Shown here piece by piece: positions 43,763 to 53,777 of a stretch of DNA of 64,000 bases. The notes below the pieces were generated by a model, which saw only the letters and a program-made list of their open reading frames with translations, was not told the origin of the DNA and did no database searches. The stretch spans positions 1 to 64,000 of the forward strand of contig NZ_JAKZJU020000002.1 of NCBI RefSeq assembly GCF_022809315.2, in the 5' to 3' direction. The stretch is from Mesosutterella faecium (GTDB taxonomy: Bacteria; Pseudomonadota; Gammaproteobacteria; Burkholderiales; Burkholderiaceae_F). Position 1 is the stretch's first letter; every line of letters starts with the position of its first letter. The position numbers and the translations under genes are program-made.

Positions 43763-46700
43763 TTAGAAGTTCCAGCGCAGGCCCGCGTCCCAGGCCCACT
43801 TGCGCTCGTAGTTTCCGCCCGAGCCGCGGTCGAAGTCCATGTAGAGCTGAAGGTTCTTCTGCAGCTTCACGGTGAGCCCCGCGCCGTACTCGAGCCACCC
43901 CGCGTCGTAGTCCTCGGTGAGGTGCAGCCTCTCGCCGCCGCTTCTCATCGTGACCGAGCCGTTGCCGGACCAGTCGCGGTTCCAGGCGGCCTTCGCGAAG
44001 AACTGCACCCGGTCGGACTCGTAGCCCGCGCGCAGCCCCGCGCGCAGCCACAGCGAATTGACGCGGTCGAAGTTCATGCTGATGCCGCCCGTGTCCCTGC
44101 CGCTGTCGCCGCTTAAGGTGCCGGCCACCACCTTCACGCCCGGCTCTACGAACCAGCCCGGCCTCACAGGAAGCTTCCAGCCGTACTCGGCGCCGATCGA
44201 CCAGCCGAGGCTGCCCGCGTCTCCGCTGTGGCGCACGCCCTGCGAGAGGTAGTGGTACTTGGTGTCGATGTTCTCGAACTTGAGCGAGAGGTCGAGATGC
44301 TGGCCGTCCTCGCGCACGAACGTGTCGTAGAGGCCGACCCCGAGCGCGAAGCTGTCGCCGCGGCCCGCCGCGTAGGAGGAGTTGCCGTCCATGAACGAGA
44401 TCGCGGCGCCCGCGTAGTGCCTGCCGTGCTCGGTCTTCGCGGTGAAGAAGTCGACGCCGCCCTCGAACTCGGTGTAGTCGCCGCTGTACTTGAACGCGCC
44501 GCCGACGCCCCAGCGGGCGCCCTTCGCGCGGGCCCAGGCGGCGTGGACGCCGTCGGGCGCGACCGTCTCATGCACGTCGCCCAGCCGCCGGAAGAGCGTG
44601 TCCATGTCGTTTCGCCAGAGGTTGTAGGCGGTGCCGGCCACGCCCATGAGGCTCGAGGGCGCGGGGAGGTAGCGGCCGTTGTCGTCCCTGGGCGACTGGC
44701 TCACGGTCTTCAGGTAGACGTCGGTGCCGTAGGACGGATCGGTGCTCGCGCGCTCGTCAAGCGTGAGCCTGTAGACATAGAGGTCGGTCTGTTGGCGGGG
44801 GTTCGCGAGCGTGAAGTACCCCGATTCGGTGCCAAGCCGTGCGAGCACCGTGCCTTCCATCGCGGCGGTGTAGTGCGAGGGGCCCGCGCCGCGCGAGAGT
44901 TCGACCGCGGTGGTGCCGGTGTGCTCGTTCCGGACGTAGACGATGTCGTTGCCGGTGTTCGAGCCGTAGTCGACGTCAAGAGCGAGGACCGTAGGATCGT
45001 CCTTCCAGTGCCCGATCGTGAGCGTGTCGCCGATGCGGCCGTTCGCCAGCGTCACGACGGCGTTGTGCGAGATGAGGGTGCGGACCGAGGAGCCGCCTTC
45101 GGGGCGCCACACCGCGCCGTCCTTCAGCGTGATGTCAAGGCCCGAGCCCGCGCCTTCGGTGCGGGTGACCGCCCCCTCGTCATAGGCCCGGCCTTCTATA
45201 AGCGAGCCGGAGCCTTCGGCAAAGAGCGCGACCGAGCTCGAGAGGTCGCTCATGAGGCCGCCCCTGATGACGGAGCGGGTGCCTTCGGCGCCGACTCTGA
45301 TCGTGCCGCCGGAGAGCGCCCGCGCGGCGTACCCGGTGGAGCCGGCCTCAAGCACGGCCTGCTTTCCGGAGGCGATGATCGCGCCGCCCTCGGCCTTGAG
45401 TTCGCCCCGGGCGCCGAGGGCTTCCGCGTCCCGGGCTCCGAGGGTCACCGCGCTCCCCTTCAGGGCTTCGGCGGCCAGGCCGCTCGAGCCGGCTTCAATC
45501 GAGACCGTCTTTGCGGCGGCCCGCAGGAACCCCTGGTTTTCGGCCTTGAGTCCGCCCTTCGCATAGAAGAGGCTGCTCGTGTCCGAGCCGAATTCGACAC
45601 TGCTTCCCGTCAGCGCCTCGGCGGCGAAGTGAGTCTCATCGGTGAAGAGGGCGATCGTGTCTCCCCGTCCGGTGAGGGTGGAGCCGTTTTCCGCCTTCAG
45701 CTCGCCCCTGGCGCAGAGGGTGGAATTTTCGCCTCCCGCTCCCAGGGTGACGGTGCTCGCGTTCAGAGCCTCGGCGGCGTAATGGGTCTTGTCGGTTTCA
45801 ATGAAAACGTTCTTTGCATTCACTGAAACCAGGCTTCCCTGATTAATATGCAGGGGGTTGTCGGCCTTTATTTCGCCCTTCGCCTTGAATTCCTGGGCGG
45901 AATCGCTGCCCAGCGTGATCCGGGCCGAGTTGAGCGCTTCGGCGGCATAGCCTGTGGTGGTTGTGGCGAGCTGCATCGTCTCGGTGCCGTTCGCGGCGAT
46001 GGAGGCGCTGCCGGCGCTGCCGTAAACGCCGCTGCTGACGACAAAGGCCCCGGCCTTGAGCTCGCCCTGCGCGTAGAACTTCCTGGTGCTCTCGTCACCG
46101 AGCGCGATCCGCCCGTAGGGCAGGGCTTCGGCCGCGTAATCCGGATGATCGCTCTCCGCCAGGGCCGAAACGGCGATTTCCCCGCCTGCGAGGGCGGTGA
46201 TGCTGGATTCGTAATCGGAGTATGCGCCGTGGTCAGCGCCCGCCCTCATTTCGCCCAGGGCGGTGATCTTCTCGGTCGAGACCGTCCCCAGCGAGACCGC
46301 GCCGCGGTTCAGGGCTTCGACCGAATAGCCGGTGGAGCCGGCGGCCACGCCGATCTCTTTGGCGTTCACCGTGACAGCGGTGTCCCTCACGTCGCTCAGC
46401 CTGCGGGGAGACTCATAGGCGGCCTTGATTTCGCCTTGTGCCTGGAAGAGCCCGGTGCTCTCCGAGCCAATTCTGATGGTTCCGGCCTCGGAGGCGTAGG
46501 CCGCATAGCTGCGGCCGTTGCTGTCCACCGCAATCTGAGTGCCTTTGAGCTCGATGCGGGTGTTCTCTGCGACCTCGCCGGACCGGCGGTTCCAGCCATG
46601 GGCCCAGACTTCCCCGTTGATCAGCGTCGTGGTCGTCGCCGCCGCGCCGCCTGAGCCCCGCTCAAGCCCGACCGAGAGGGCCGCGCCCGGCTGCGCCTCG

Positions 46701-49700
46701 AGCGCCGTCTTGCCGGAGGCGGCGTCGATCAGGACCTGGCTGCCGCGGATAATGGTCCTCTGATTCCCGGGGTTTCCCTCCCAGCCGATCACGCCGCCGT
46801 AGATTTCAACCTCCCTGGTCGAGTCCGTGCCGATGAGGAGGTCGGTCGCCGCGTTCACAACGACATTTTCATTTTTGCGCAGGCGCTCGTTGCCGCTCAG
46901 CTTCCCGGCTGCGGCCTCGGTGCCGTAGATCGAGGCGTCGGCATCGTAAATGGCGATCGTGCTGCCCTTGATTTCAAGCCCGGTGCCGGTGTTGGCCTCG
47001 CCCCGCTTCAGGAGGACGCGGCCTTCGATCGTGACCGCCGAGCCCTCGTCGCCGATCACCGCGTGGCTGCCCGCCGTGTCTGCCACCCCGATCACAATGG
47101 CGTCGTGCGGCACCTCGCCGTTCACGAGGCCCTGGCTCTCCCCGTTGTAGTCCGTGGTGGTGTTGTAGCGGCTGTTGTCCATCGGCAGCCGCGTCGTCGC
47201 GGACGTGTCGACAATGGCGATGCGGCCGCCGTGGATGTCAATCCCGATGCCGCTGGCATAGTTGTTGACGATGCTGCCCCTGATCAGGGTGTCCGCGGTC
47301 GCCTCTTCGCTGCCGATCGTGATGTCGCCGTAGTGGTCGTTCGCGAACACGGCCATGAGATCTGCGTTCAGAACTTCAATGTTTTTTCCGAACAGGGCAT
47401 ACGAGGAGCGCCTGCTGCTGCCGTAGTTATAGCCGGAGCTTTGCTTGGTGATGGCGCCGATGAACCTGAGCCTGTCGGTGTCGTCGCTGCCGATCCGCAC
47501 CGTGCTCTGTCCGGTGGCGTCCATGAGGGTGGTGTTGTACTTCCACCAGCTGCCCTCATACCGTTCCGTGGAATAAAAGTCGTTGTTCCAGCCGTTCACC
47601 AGGATGTTTTTGGCGTCAATGCTGACGGAAAGCGGGTTCAAAAGAATAATGCCCCCGTTGATGGCGACGCTTTCCGTGGCTGCAGCGGCGGAGCCGCCGC
47701 TGCAGCTGGCCGCGTGTCCGATCTGCAGGCGGTCTTCCTGGGGCTGCGCGGTGCTGTCGACGAGGATGGCGGCATAGTAGTTCGGATCGCTGTGGCTCGC
47801 GAAGTCCGAATGGTCCGCGGCGCTCTGGTTTTCAATGGCGTCCGCGTCGCCGTTGGAATTGAGCGTGATGCGGCTGCCGTCAAAAGTGATCGTGGACGCG
47901 CCGTCCCTGGAGAAATCGTTGAAGACGACCCGCCCGTTGATGGTCACCTCGGCCCCGGAGCTGCCGAAAACCGGGCGTCCGTCCCTGTCGCCGCTGCCGT
48001 TGATCCAGTGGATGGCGGCGGAATTCTGGAAGCGGCCTGAGCTGTCGATGTTCCTTTCGTTCTCGCTTCTGCTTACCGTGAGGCTGCGGCGGGCATTCAG
48101 GGCGAGGCCCCCGGCCTCGTTCACCGCAATGCCCTGGCTGATGAGGATGTTGTCCGCGGTCACAGTAAGGCTCTTGTTCTGGCGGACTTCGAGCGAATGG
48201 GTGTTATCGGAATAGCCTGAAGTTCTGCCGCTTAAGGCGAAGGTCGAGCCCTCGCCGGTGAGGGTGATGGCGTTCTCCTCAAAGCCCTCAAGCGGACTGC
48301 TGTCGGTGTCAAGAAGGAGCGAGTTGAAGGAAACGTCGCCCGAGGCCTGCACGGAGAGGGCGGCGTGCGCCTGGACATCGACGTCGCCCGCGCTGATGTT
48401 TCTGCCCTTTAAGGTCAGGCTGTAGCCGTACTGTGTGCGGTCGCTGTCGTTTTCGGCGCCCTGAATGAAGATGGAGTCCCGGTAGCTGCCCTTGACAAAT
48501 CTGATGTCGCCGCCCGCTTCAATGGTGCCGGAGCCCCGGCTGTGCGCATAAAAGGCGCTGTCTCTTGTGGAGGTGACCGTGACGTTTCCGCCCGCCTTCA
48601 GAAGAAGCGTATTGTCCCGGTCGTCATAGCCGCTCGATTCCGTGAAAACCGAGCCGTCCAGGCTGATGTTTGCGCCGGCCCCGATTTCGACCCGGTTGGC
48701 GCCGTAGCTGTAAAGCCCGGCGTCCCTGCTGTGTTTTGATTTGATCGAAACATCCCCGGCCGCCTTCATATAAATCCCAAGATGGTCGGTACGTGCCCTC
48801 GTGGAGGTGTTTTCAGCGAAAAGGCTGCCGTTCAGCGTGATGTCGTTGCCCGAGACATAGTAAAACGCGTTCTGCCGGGCGTAGAGTGCGTAGGGGGTGT
48901 AATCGGAGTCGGAGCTGCCGAATCGGACGTCACCGCTTGCCTCGATCAGCGCCTCGGCCTGATCGGCGTCCAGCCCGAAGTCTTTCCGAACGCTGTCGAG
49001 CGCCGACAGGGGCGACGCGGATGAACCGTCAGAAATCACCTTGGCTGTGCCGGCGCGGCGGTCATTTTGCAGCGTGAAGGGAGTGTTGAAGGTGATGTCG
49101 CCTTCGCCCTCTGCCGTGGACCTGGTCTTGAAGGAATAAACGCCGTCGCCATAGACCTGCATCAGGCTGTCGACCTCTATGCCTTTGTAAGCGTCAAGGC
49201 TGAGGCCTTTCTTCCGGTTCAGGCTCAAGCTGTTGCTTTCAGCATTGACGCCGTATTTGACCGTGATGGCGCCGGACTCGCTCGAGGCCTCAAGGTTTGT
49301 ATTGATGCCGTTCAGATACACGCGGCCCTGAAGGCCGATGTCGCCCGATGACTGGAAGCTCGCGTTCGAAGACCCGGCCGCCCCGATGTATTTCAGATCG
49401 TCCTGAAGGAGAACGTCGCCGGAAACGGTGAGGCTTCGGACGCGGCCGCCGGCCGATCCGATATGGAGCTCTGACTGGGACACGGAGATGTGGCCCGTAT
49501 TCACGCTGTCGGTCTCTTTGCCGCCAATCGCCGTCACGCCGCCGGTCTGGTAAATCTCCTTCATTTGGATCTGCCGGCCCAGAACCGTGACGCTGGGATC
49601 CTGTCCGCCATCGCTCTTGGAGAAAAGGTTCCCTTCGAAAGTGGTCCGGGTGGTGGAGGAGTCGCCCAGGGAGAGAGTGGAGCCGTTCGCGCTCACCTGC

Positions 49701-50083
49701 TTTTGGAACGTAATGCTCCCGCCGTGGACCGTGACCGTTCCCCCGGCGCTCGAATTGATGGAGCCGAGCCCTCCCTCGCCTTTCACCACCACCGTTCCCG
49801 TTCCGGTTTCCGCCCCGACCACGACGTTCTTTTCACCCCATTCGCCGCCGTCGCCCCAGGCGGCCACGTACTGGTTCACCGTGATGTCGTCGGTCACGCC
49901 GGTCGTGTTCCGAGTCCAGTTGTTGACGAAATCAACCGTGAGGGAGTCGGCCGAAGCCCCGAGGGAGCAGGCCGCGAGCAGCGCGGCGGCCGTCGCGGTC
50001 GCGATCCGCGAGGGCCTCAGGGCCGGGGTCGTCCGGCGGGATGTTCTTGAAGTAGACAGTTGATTTATAGAATATTTTTTCAT
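43763..50083 (-). CDS. Giant type V autotransporter
   Basis: 2106 residues. An extended signal region (basic start MKKYSINQLSTSRTSRR, then a hydrophobic ATAAALLAACSLGASA) is followed by a beta-helix-type passenger rich in Gly, Ser, Thr and Asn. The passenger ends with a series of about eight or nine imperfect 45-50-residue repeats sharing YAAEALNxxxVTLGxxxxxxxxAKGELKAE. The last 270 residues form the outer-membrane beta-barrel, ending in the classical DAGLRWNF with terminal Phe. The passenger is probably exposed at the cell surface as an adhesin. It is monocistronic on the minus strand. The whole frame is open, unlike several neighbours. Confidence 0.9.
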   Translation of the reverse strand: MKKYSINQLSTSRTSRRTTPALRPSRIATATAAALLAACSLGASADSLTVDFVNNWTRNTTGVTDDITVNQYVAAWGDGGEWGEKNVVVGAETGTGTVVVKGEGGLGSINSSAGGTVTVHGGSITFQKQVSANGSTLSLGDSSTTRTTFEGNLFSKSDGGQDPSVTVLGRQIQMKEIYQTGGVTAIGGKETDSVNTGHISVSQSELHIGSAGGRVRSLTVSGDVLLQDDLKYIGAAGSSNASFQSSGDIGLQGRVYLNGINTNLEASSESGAITVKYGVNAESNSLSLNRKKGLSLDAYKGIEVDSLMQVYGDGVYSFKTRSTAEGEGDITFNTPFTLQNDRRAGTAKVISDGSSASPLSALDSVRKDFGLDADQAEALIEASGDVRFGSSDSDYTPYALYARQNAFYYVSGNDITLNGSLFAENTSTRARTDHLGIYMKAAGDVSIKSKHSRDAGLYSYGANRVEIGAGANISLDGSVFTESSGYDDRDNTLLLKAGGNVTVTSTRDSAFYAHSRGSGTIEAGGDIRFVKGSYRDSIFIQGAENDSDRTQYGYSLTLKGRNISAGDVDVQAHAALSVQASGDVSFNSLLLDTDSSPLEGFEENAITLTGEGSTFALSGRTSGYSDNTHSLEVRQNKSLTVTADNILISQGIAVNEAGGLALNARRSLTVSRSENERNIDSSGRFQNSAAIHWINGSGDRDGRPVFGSSGAEVTINGRVVFNDFSRDGASTITFDGSRITLNSNGDADAIENQSAADHSDFASHSDPNYYAAILVDSTAQPQEDRLQIGHAASCSGGSAAAATESVAINGGIILLNPLSVSIDAKNILVNGWNNDFYSTERYEGSWWKYNTTLMDATGQSTVRIGSDDTDRLRFIGAITKQSSGYNYGSSRRSSYALFGKNIEVLNADLMAVFANDHYGDITIGSEEATADTLIRGSIVNNYASGIGIDIHGGRIAIVDTSATTRLPMDNSRYNTTTDYNGESQGLVNGEVPHDAIVIGVADTAGSHAVIGDEGSAVTIEGRVLLKRGEANTGTGLEIKGSTIAIYDADASIYGTEAAAGKLSGNERLRKNENVVVNAATDLLIGTDSTREVEIYGGVIGWEGNPGNQRTIIRGSQVLIDAASGKTALEAQPGAALSVGLERGSGGAAATTTTLINGEVWAHGWNRRSGEVAENTRIELKGTQIAVDSNGRSYAAYASEAGTIRIGSESTGLFQAQGEIKAAYESPRRLSDVRDTAVTVNAKEIGVAAGSTGYSVEALNRGAVSLGTVSTEKITALGEMRAGADHGAYSDYESSITALAGGEIAVSALAESDHPDYAAEALPYGRIALGDESTRKFYAQGELKAGAFVVSSGVYGSAGSASIAANGTETMQLATTTTGYAAEALNSARITLGSDSAQEFKAKGEIKADNPLHINQGSLVSVNAKNVFIETDKTHYAAEALNASTVTLGAGGENSTLCARGELKAENGSTLTGRGDTIALFTDETHFAAEALTGSSVEFGSDTSSLFYAKGGLKAENQGFLRAAAKTVSIEAGSSGLAAEALKGSAVTLGARDAEALGARGELKAEGGAIIASGKQAVLEAGSTGYAARALSGGTIRVGAEGTRSVIRGGLMSDLSSSVALFAEGSGSLIEGRAYDEGAVTRTEGAGSGLDITLKDGAVWRPEGGSSVRTLISHNAVVTLANGRIGDTLTIGHWKDDPTVLALDVDYGSNTGNDIVYVRNEHTGTTAVELSRGAGPSHYTAAMEGTVLARLGTESGYFTLANPRQQTDLYVYRLTLDERASTDPSYGTDVYLKTVSQSPRDDNGRYLPAPSSLMGVAGTAYNLWRNDMDTLFRRLGDVHETVAPDGVHAAWARAKGARWGVGGAFKYSGDYTEFEGGVDFFTAKTEHGRHYAGAAISFMDGNSSYAAGRGDSFALGVGLYDTFVREDGQHLDLSLKFENIDTKYHYLSQGVRHSGDAGSLGWSIGAEYGWKLPVRPGWFVEPGVKVVAGTLSGDSGRDTGGISMNFDRVNSLWLRAGLRAGYESDRVQFFAKAAWNRDWSGNGSVTMRSGGERLHLTEDYDAGWLEYGAGLTVKLQKNLQLYMDFDRGSGGNYERKWAWDAGLRWNF

Positions 50084-50590
50084 TTTAGAAGACCGAGAGC
50101 AGAACGAAGGGCCGGGAAAAGATGTCTAATGAAAACATTTTTTTACATTTGTAAAGAATTATAGGCCGCCGGTAACCCGAGAACAATTAGACAAAAGGCG
50201 CAAAGCTATAAGAATCAACGCATAAACAGCCGGATGGCCCGTTCTTCCGGCGGCGTTTCCCCAGGGGTTCGGACAGAGGCCCCGAGGGGACGGACGCGAA
50301 GCGAGGGCGCGGCCCGGGGCGTATTTGACGACATTGATGCGTTCTTGGAAGGTGAGGCGTTGACCACGGAAGACACTCTTTTTGAATATTACGGAGTGTC
50401 TTAACTTTTTGGGTCAGTCTAGTCCGGGGCTTTTTCTCTCCTGACCGGCCGCCGCCCGCCTCCGGCAGGCCTTTAAAAATTTTTTAAAACAGCGTTAATT
50501 TTTGAAAAGACGCTGGCGGGAATCCCGCCGCCGGGAGCAAACTGTCTGAACGAGCAGGGATTTCCAGTTGGCTCGTCTAGGGAGAAATCG
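50084..50590. other. Intergenic region upstream of the autotransporter
   Basis: The first 100 bp are AT-rich and are the likely autotransporter promoter. Further on, 50234-50404 holds a 56-codon plus-strand frame ending DDIDAFLEGEALTTED...YYGVS and stop, which may be the C-terminal fragment of a lost gene. The rest shows no gene. Confidence 0.4.
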
Positions 50591-50839
50591 ATGAAACGTC
50601 GTGCACTTCTTGCAGCTTTCGCGGCGCTGCCGATCATTGCGGCGCAGGCAAAGGACAAGGGCCCGAAGCCTCCCGAAGGACCGAAGCCTGAGGGCCCGGA
50701 CAAGGGACCCCGTCCTCCGGAACCCCCCAAGGGCGGCCCGAAGCCTCCGAAAAAGGGCGACCGCAGGCCTCCGAAAAAAGAGGACAGGAAGCCCCCGAAG
50801 AAGGGACCGGACAAAAAGCCCGAAGGCCCGCGTCCCTGA
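50591..50839 (+). CDS. Exported proline/lysine-rich peptide
   Basis: 82 residues from ATG 50591, with AGGGAGAAATCG before it. The signal peptide MKRRALLAAFAALPIIAAQA is followed by a mature part of about 60 residues made almost only of Pro, Lys, Gly, Asp and Glu in KPPEGPKPEGPDKGPRPP-like units. It is probably periplasmic or surface-exposed and disordered. No family. It may be a spacer, cell-wall-binding or metal-binding peptide, but nothing in the sequence decides this. Confidence 0.55.
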   Translation: MKRRALLAAFAALPIIAAQAKDKGPKPPEGPKPEGPDKGPRPPEPPKGGPKPPKKGDRRPPKKEDRKPPKKGPDKKPEGPRP

Positions 50840-51058
50840 ACTCCAAAAATTGAGAGAACCTTGATTTGATGCCGCCGCCCTTTAAAGTGCGGCGGTTTTT
50901 TAGGCCCTCAGCGAAGCGGAGCCGGACCCGGCCGCAGAGAGAATCAGGGAGGCTTCGGCCGCCCCTCCCCCCTTTGAGCGTTGACCGCCCCGGGCGCCAT
51001 GCCCGACAATGGAGCGCACGGCGTTTCCTTTTTTCTCTCCGGTCTTCCGCCTCTCCTC

Positions 51059-51862
51059 ATGCAGACAGTCAAGCAAATCGCCTCGGCGCTCGGCGTCGGC
51101 CCCGACGTCATCCGGTACTATACGGACATCGGGCTGCTGCGCCCCGCGGTGGGCGCGCAAAACGGCTACCGCTACTACGACCCGCACGATGCGCTGCGCA
51201 CGGCCGACGCCCGGGTGATGAGAAGCCTCGGGTTTCCGCTCGCGCGGGTGAAGGTGCTCTCGGGCGCCCCCTGCGCCGAGCAGCTCGCGGCGCTCAAGGA
51301 CCGGGAAAAGGATGTCGAAGAGCAGCTCCGGGAGCTCTCCCTGCGGCTCGAGCGGCTGCGTGAGGTGGAGTCTTTCCTCGCCAGGAGCGCGCTTTGCACC
51401 GGGACGGTCGAAGACGTCGCCCGGCCCCCGATCCACAGCCTCTACACCTACGGGCGGGAGAAGGACTACAGGGCGGCAAGGCGCCTGGCCGCGGCCTGGA
51501 TGAAGCACCTTCCCTACACCCACATTTCGGTGAAGGTTCCCCGCGAAGAGCTCAACGACCCGGGCTTTGGGGGCCCCTATTCGGTGGAGCTCGGGGTGGG
51601 GGCGACCGATGGGTTTGCAAAAAGGCTGGGGCTGGACCTGAGCCCTCCGGTTGAGTCGATCCCCGCGGGGCGCTTTCTGATCGAGTACCTCAGAACCCCG
51701 GACATTCTGTCGATTTCGCCCGCAGATCTCGCCCCGATGCTGTCGCTGTCGCGGCGGCTCGGGCGGCCTTTCCTGAACCACTCCTCGGGCAGGCTCCTCG
51801 CGATCGAAGACGGCCCGCAGGGGCCCGTCTACTCCATCCTGATCCGCGCGAGGATCGGCTGA
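51059..51862 (+). CDS. MerR-family transcriptional regulator with C-terminal effector domain
   Basis: 267 residues from ATG 51059. The N-terminal MerR helix-turn-helix (TVKQIASALGVGPDVIRYY, then GYRYYDP) is followed by a long coiled-coil dimerisation helix (residues about 75-115) and a GyrI/SOUL-like effector-binding region (SVELGVGATDGF, IPAGRFLIEYL). It lies just upstream of the Tat flavoprotein and trihaem cytochrome genes on the same strand and may control them. The ligand is unknown. Confidence 0.82.
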   Translation: MQTVKQIASALGVGPDVIRYYTDIGLLRPAVGAQNGYRYYDPHDALRTADARVMRSLGFPLARVKVLSGAPCAEQLAALKDREKDVEEQLRELSLRLERLREVESFLARSALCTGTVEDVARPPIHSLYTYGREKDYRAARRLAAAWMKHLPYTHISVKVPREELNDPGFGGPYSVELGVGATDGFAKRLGLDLSPPVESIPAGRFLIEYLRTPDILSISPADLAPMLSLSRRLGRPFLNHSSGRLLAIEDGPQGPVYSILIRARIG

Positions 51863-51983
51863 TCCCCGTCCCCTTGCCTGATCTCCTTGACCTCGGTGCC
51901 GCCCCCGGGTTTAGGGTGTGCCTGAACGGAAGACCTGGAAGAAAGGCTTCCGGACCCTTGAGAAAGGAAAAAAGGAGAAACAC

Positions 51984-53399
51984 ATGGCAGAAAAAGCAGT
52001 TTCCAGAAGAACGGTGCTTCGGGCCGGCGCGGCCCTGGCGCTTTCGGCTCCGGTCCTGCCCGCCTTCGCGCGGACGCAGCCGCGCTTTGACGTCATCGTA
52101 GCGGGCTCGGGCGCCGGGGGCTTTGCCGCGGCGATCCGGGCCGCGGAGAACGGCGCCCGGGTGCTGCTGCTCGAGGCGAACAGCTGGGTGGGCGGCGCCT
52201 CGCGGGTTTCGACCGGAATCTTCGGCTGCGCCGGGCACCCGATACAGAAAAAACTGGGCTTCACGGCGACGGCCGAGGATCTCTATAAAAACTACATCGG
52301 CGTCGCCGCGGCCACCCGCACGAAGGCGAAACCCGAGGCGGCGCGGATCCTTGCCGACGGCGCGGTGCCCGCGGCCGACTGGCTCGCATCGCTCGGGGTC
52401 GAGTGGTCGACGAAGAAGGCCCAGAAGTTTTTCTTAAACATTAAGGAAGGCCACAGGCTGGGAGAGCTCCTGATCGATTCGCTCGAACGACGCGCGAGGG
52501 CGCTGGGGGTGGAGATCCGCACCCGGCACCGGGCTGAGCGCCTTCTCGTGAAGGACGGCCGGATCGCGGGAGTGCGCTGCCGGACTACGGAGGGATCCAA
52601 GGCCTTTCCAGCTCGCGCTGTGGTGCTTGCGACTGGCGGCTTCGAGGCGAATCCCCGCATGATTGACCTTTACATCGGGCACGGCTGGGGCAAGGCGGGC
52701 ATTTACTGCACCCCGGCCGACCGAGGCGACGGCCAGAGGATGGCTGAAGAGGCCGGGGCGGGACTCGCCGACATGGAGGTTTTCAAGGCGAACCCCACCA
52801 TCCACGAGTACAAGGGCAACCGCTACAACCTGCGCTCCGTCATCCGCCAGGGCGCGATCGCGGTGAACGGCGAAGGGCGGCGCTTCATGAACGAGACGGG
52901 GAGCTACTACGAGTCGCACCGCATCTGGGCACTGCCGCAGAAACAGGCCTGGGTGCTCTTTGGGGATCCGGCGCTCGAGGCCGACCCGAGGCTAAAAAAG
53001 CTCGTGGCCGCGGGCGACATCCTGCGCTCCGAGACGCTGTCGGGGCTCGCCCGTGCGATCGGGGCGGAGGAGAGCACGCTCGAGGTGACGCTGCGGCGCT
53101 ACGAGGCGATGCGGAAATTCGGGCGCGACGAGGACTTCGGGCGCGGGAACCTGAAGGAGGCTTTTGGCGGCGCGTGGTACGCGGCGCGCATCCAGCCCAT
53201 GATCCAGGGGACATTTGGAGGCGTGATGACCAATGTGCGCACGCAGGCCCTCACGCCCGAAGGGCGGGTGTTCCCCGGCCTTTATGCCGTCGGGGAATGC
53301 GCAGCCGCGGGGCTGAGGGGGCTCAACCCCCAGACGGCCAACGCCGTTTTCGGATCCATCGCCGGGCGCGAGGCCGCGGCTTACAGCAGGGAGGCGTGA
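51984..53399 (+). CDS. Tat-exported fumarate-reductase-like flavoprotein
   Basis: 471 residues from ATG 51984, with AGGAG upstream. The Tat signal is VSRRTVLRAGAALALSAPVLPAFA. The FAD-binding domain begins VIVAGSGAGGFAAAIRAAE and ends YAVGECAAAGLRGLNPQTA. The family is FAD_binding_2 (fumarate, urocanate and related enoate reductases). It lacks its own haem domain. The electron donor is very likely the small trihaem cytochrome encoded 1 bp downstream. It acts in the periplasm as a terminal reductase of unknown organic acceptor. Confidence 0.88.
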   Translation: MAEKAVSRRTVLRAGAALALSAPVLPAFARTQPRFDVIVAGSGAGGFAAAIRAAENGARVLLLEANSWVGGASRVSTGIFGCAGHPIQKKLGFTATAEDLYKNYIGVAAATRTKAKPEAARILADGAVPAADWLASLGVEWSTKKAQKFFLNIKEGHRLGELLIDSLERRARALGVEIRTRHRAERLLVKDGRIAGVRCRTTEGSKAFPARAVVLATGGFEANPRMIDLYIGHGWGKAGIYCTPADRGDGQRMAEEAGAGLADMEVFKANPTIHEYKGNRYNLRSVIRQGAIAVNGEGRRFMNETGSYYESHRIWALPQKQAWVLFGDPALEADPRLKKLVAAGDILRSETLSGLARAIGAEESTLEVTLRRYEAMRKFGRDEDFGRGNLKEAFGGAWYAARIQPMIQGTFGGVMTNVRTQALTPEGRVFPGLYAVGECAAAGLRGLNPQTANAVFGSIAGREAAAYSREA

Positions 53400-53400
53400 T

Positions 53401-53715
53401 ATGAAAAAGACTGTCGCAGTTTTGATTCTCGGACTCTTCTGCGCCGCGGCTTTCGCTTCCGACCTCGCCGCAGTGCATCAGAAAGCGGGTGTGCGGCTCA
53501 AGGCCGAGCCCACTGAGCAGCAGTGCCTCTCCTGCCACGGCTCTTACGAGTCGCTGGGCGAGAAGACCGCCGCGCTTTCTCCCAACCCCCACCGCAGCCA
53601 CATGGGGCGCGTGCAGTGCAACGCATGCCATGCCTGGAAGGGCAGGTCCCGGCTCATGTGCCAGGACTGCCACAATTTCCTCGAGCTTGAGGCCGCCTTA
53701 CGGCGCGGGCGCTGA
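53401..53715 (+). CDS. Small periplasmic multihaem cytochrome c (three haem sites)
   Basis: 104 residues with a Sec signal peptide (MKKTVAVLILGLFCAAAFA). Haem sites are CLSCH, CNACH and CQDCH. Tetrahaem domains of flavocytochromes c normally have a further CxxCH near VHQKAGV, but here that place reads GVRLKAEPTEQQ without Cys, so one haem has been lost. The NPHRSHMG segment before the second site is family-typical. It starts 1 bp after the flavoprotein gene, so the two form a split flavocytochrome. Confidence 0.85.
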   Translation: MKKTVAVLILGLFCAAAFASDLAAVHQKAGVRLKAEPTEQQCLSCHGSYESLGEKTAALSPNPHRSHMGRVQCNACHAWKGRSRLMCQDCHNFLELEAALRRGR

Positions 53716-53777
53716 CCGCACACCGGGTTCCTCTTCCTCTGAAAGGAGGGAGGGGCAGCGCGGTCCATGGGCAAAAA

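Noticed and set aside
44228..45826. 532-codon plus-strand frame opposite the autotransporter
   Set aside because: It mirrors codon bias of the repeat-rich autotransporter; no signal, domain or ribosome binding site.
50234..50404. 56-codon frame ending in YYGVS
   Set aside because: The C-terminal 25 residues look protein-like, but the first half is arginine/glycine-rich random sequence; kept only as a possible fragment.
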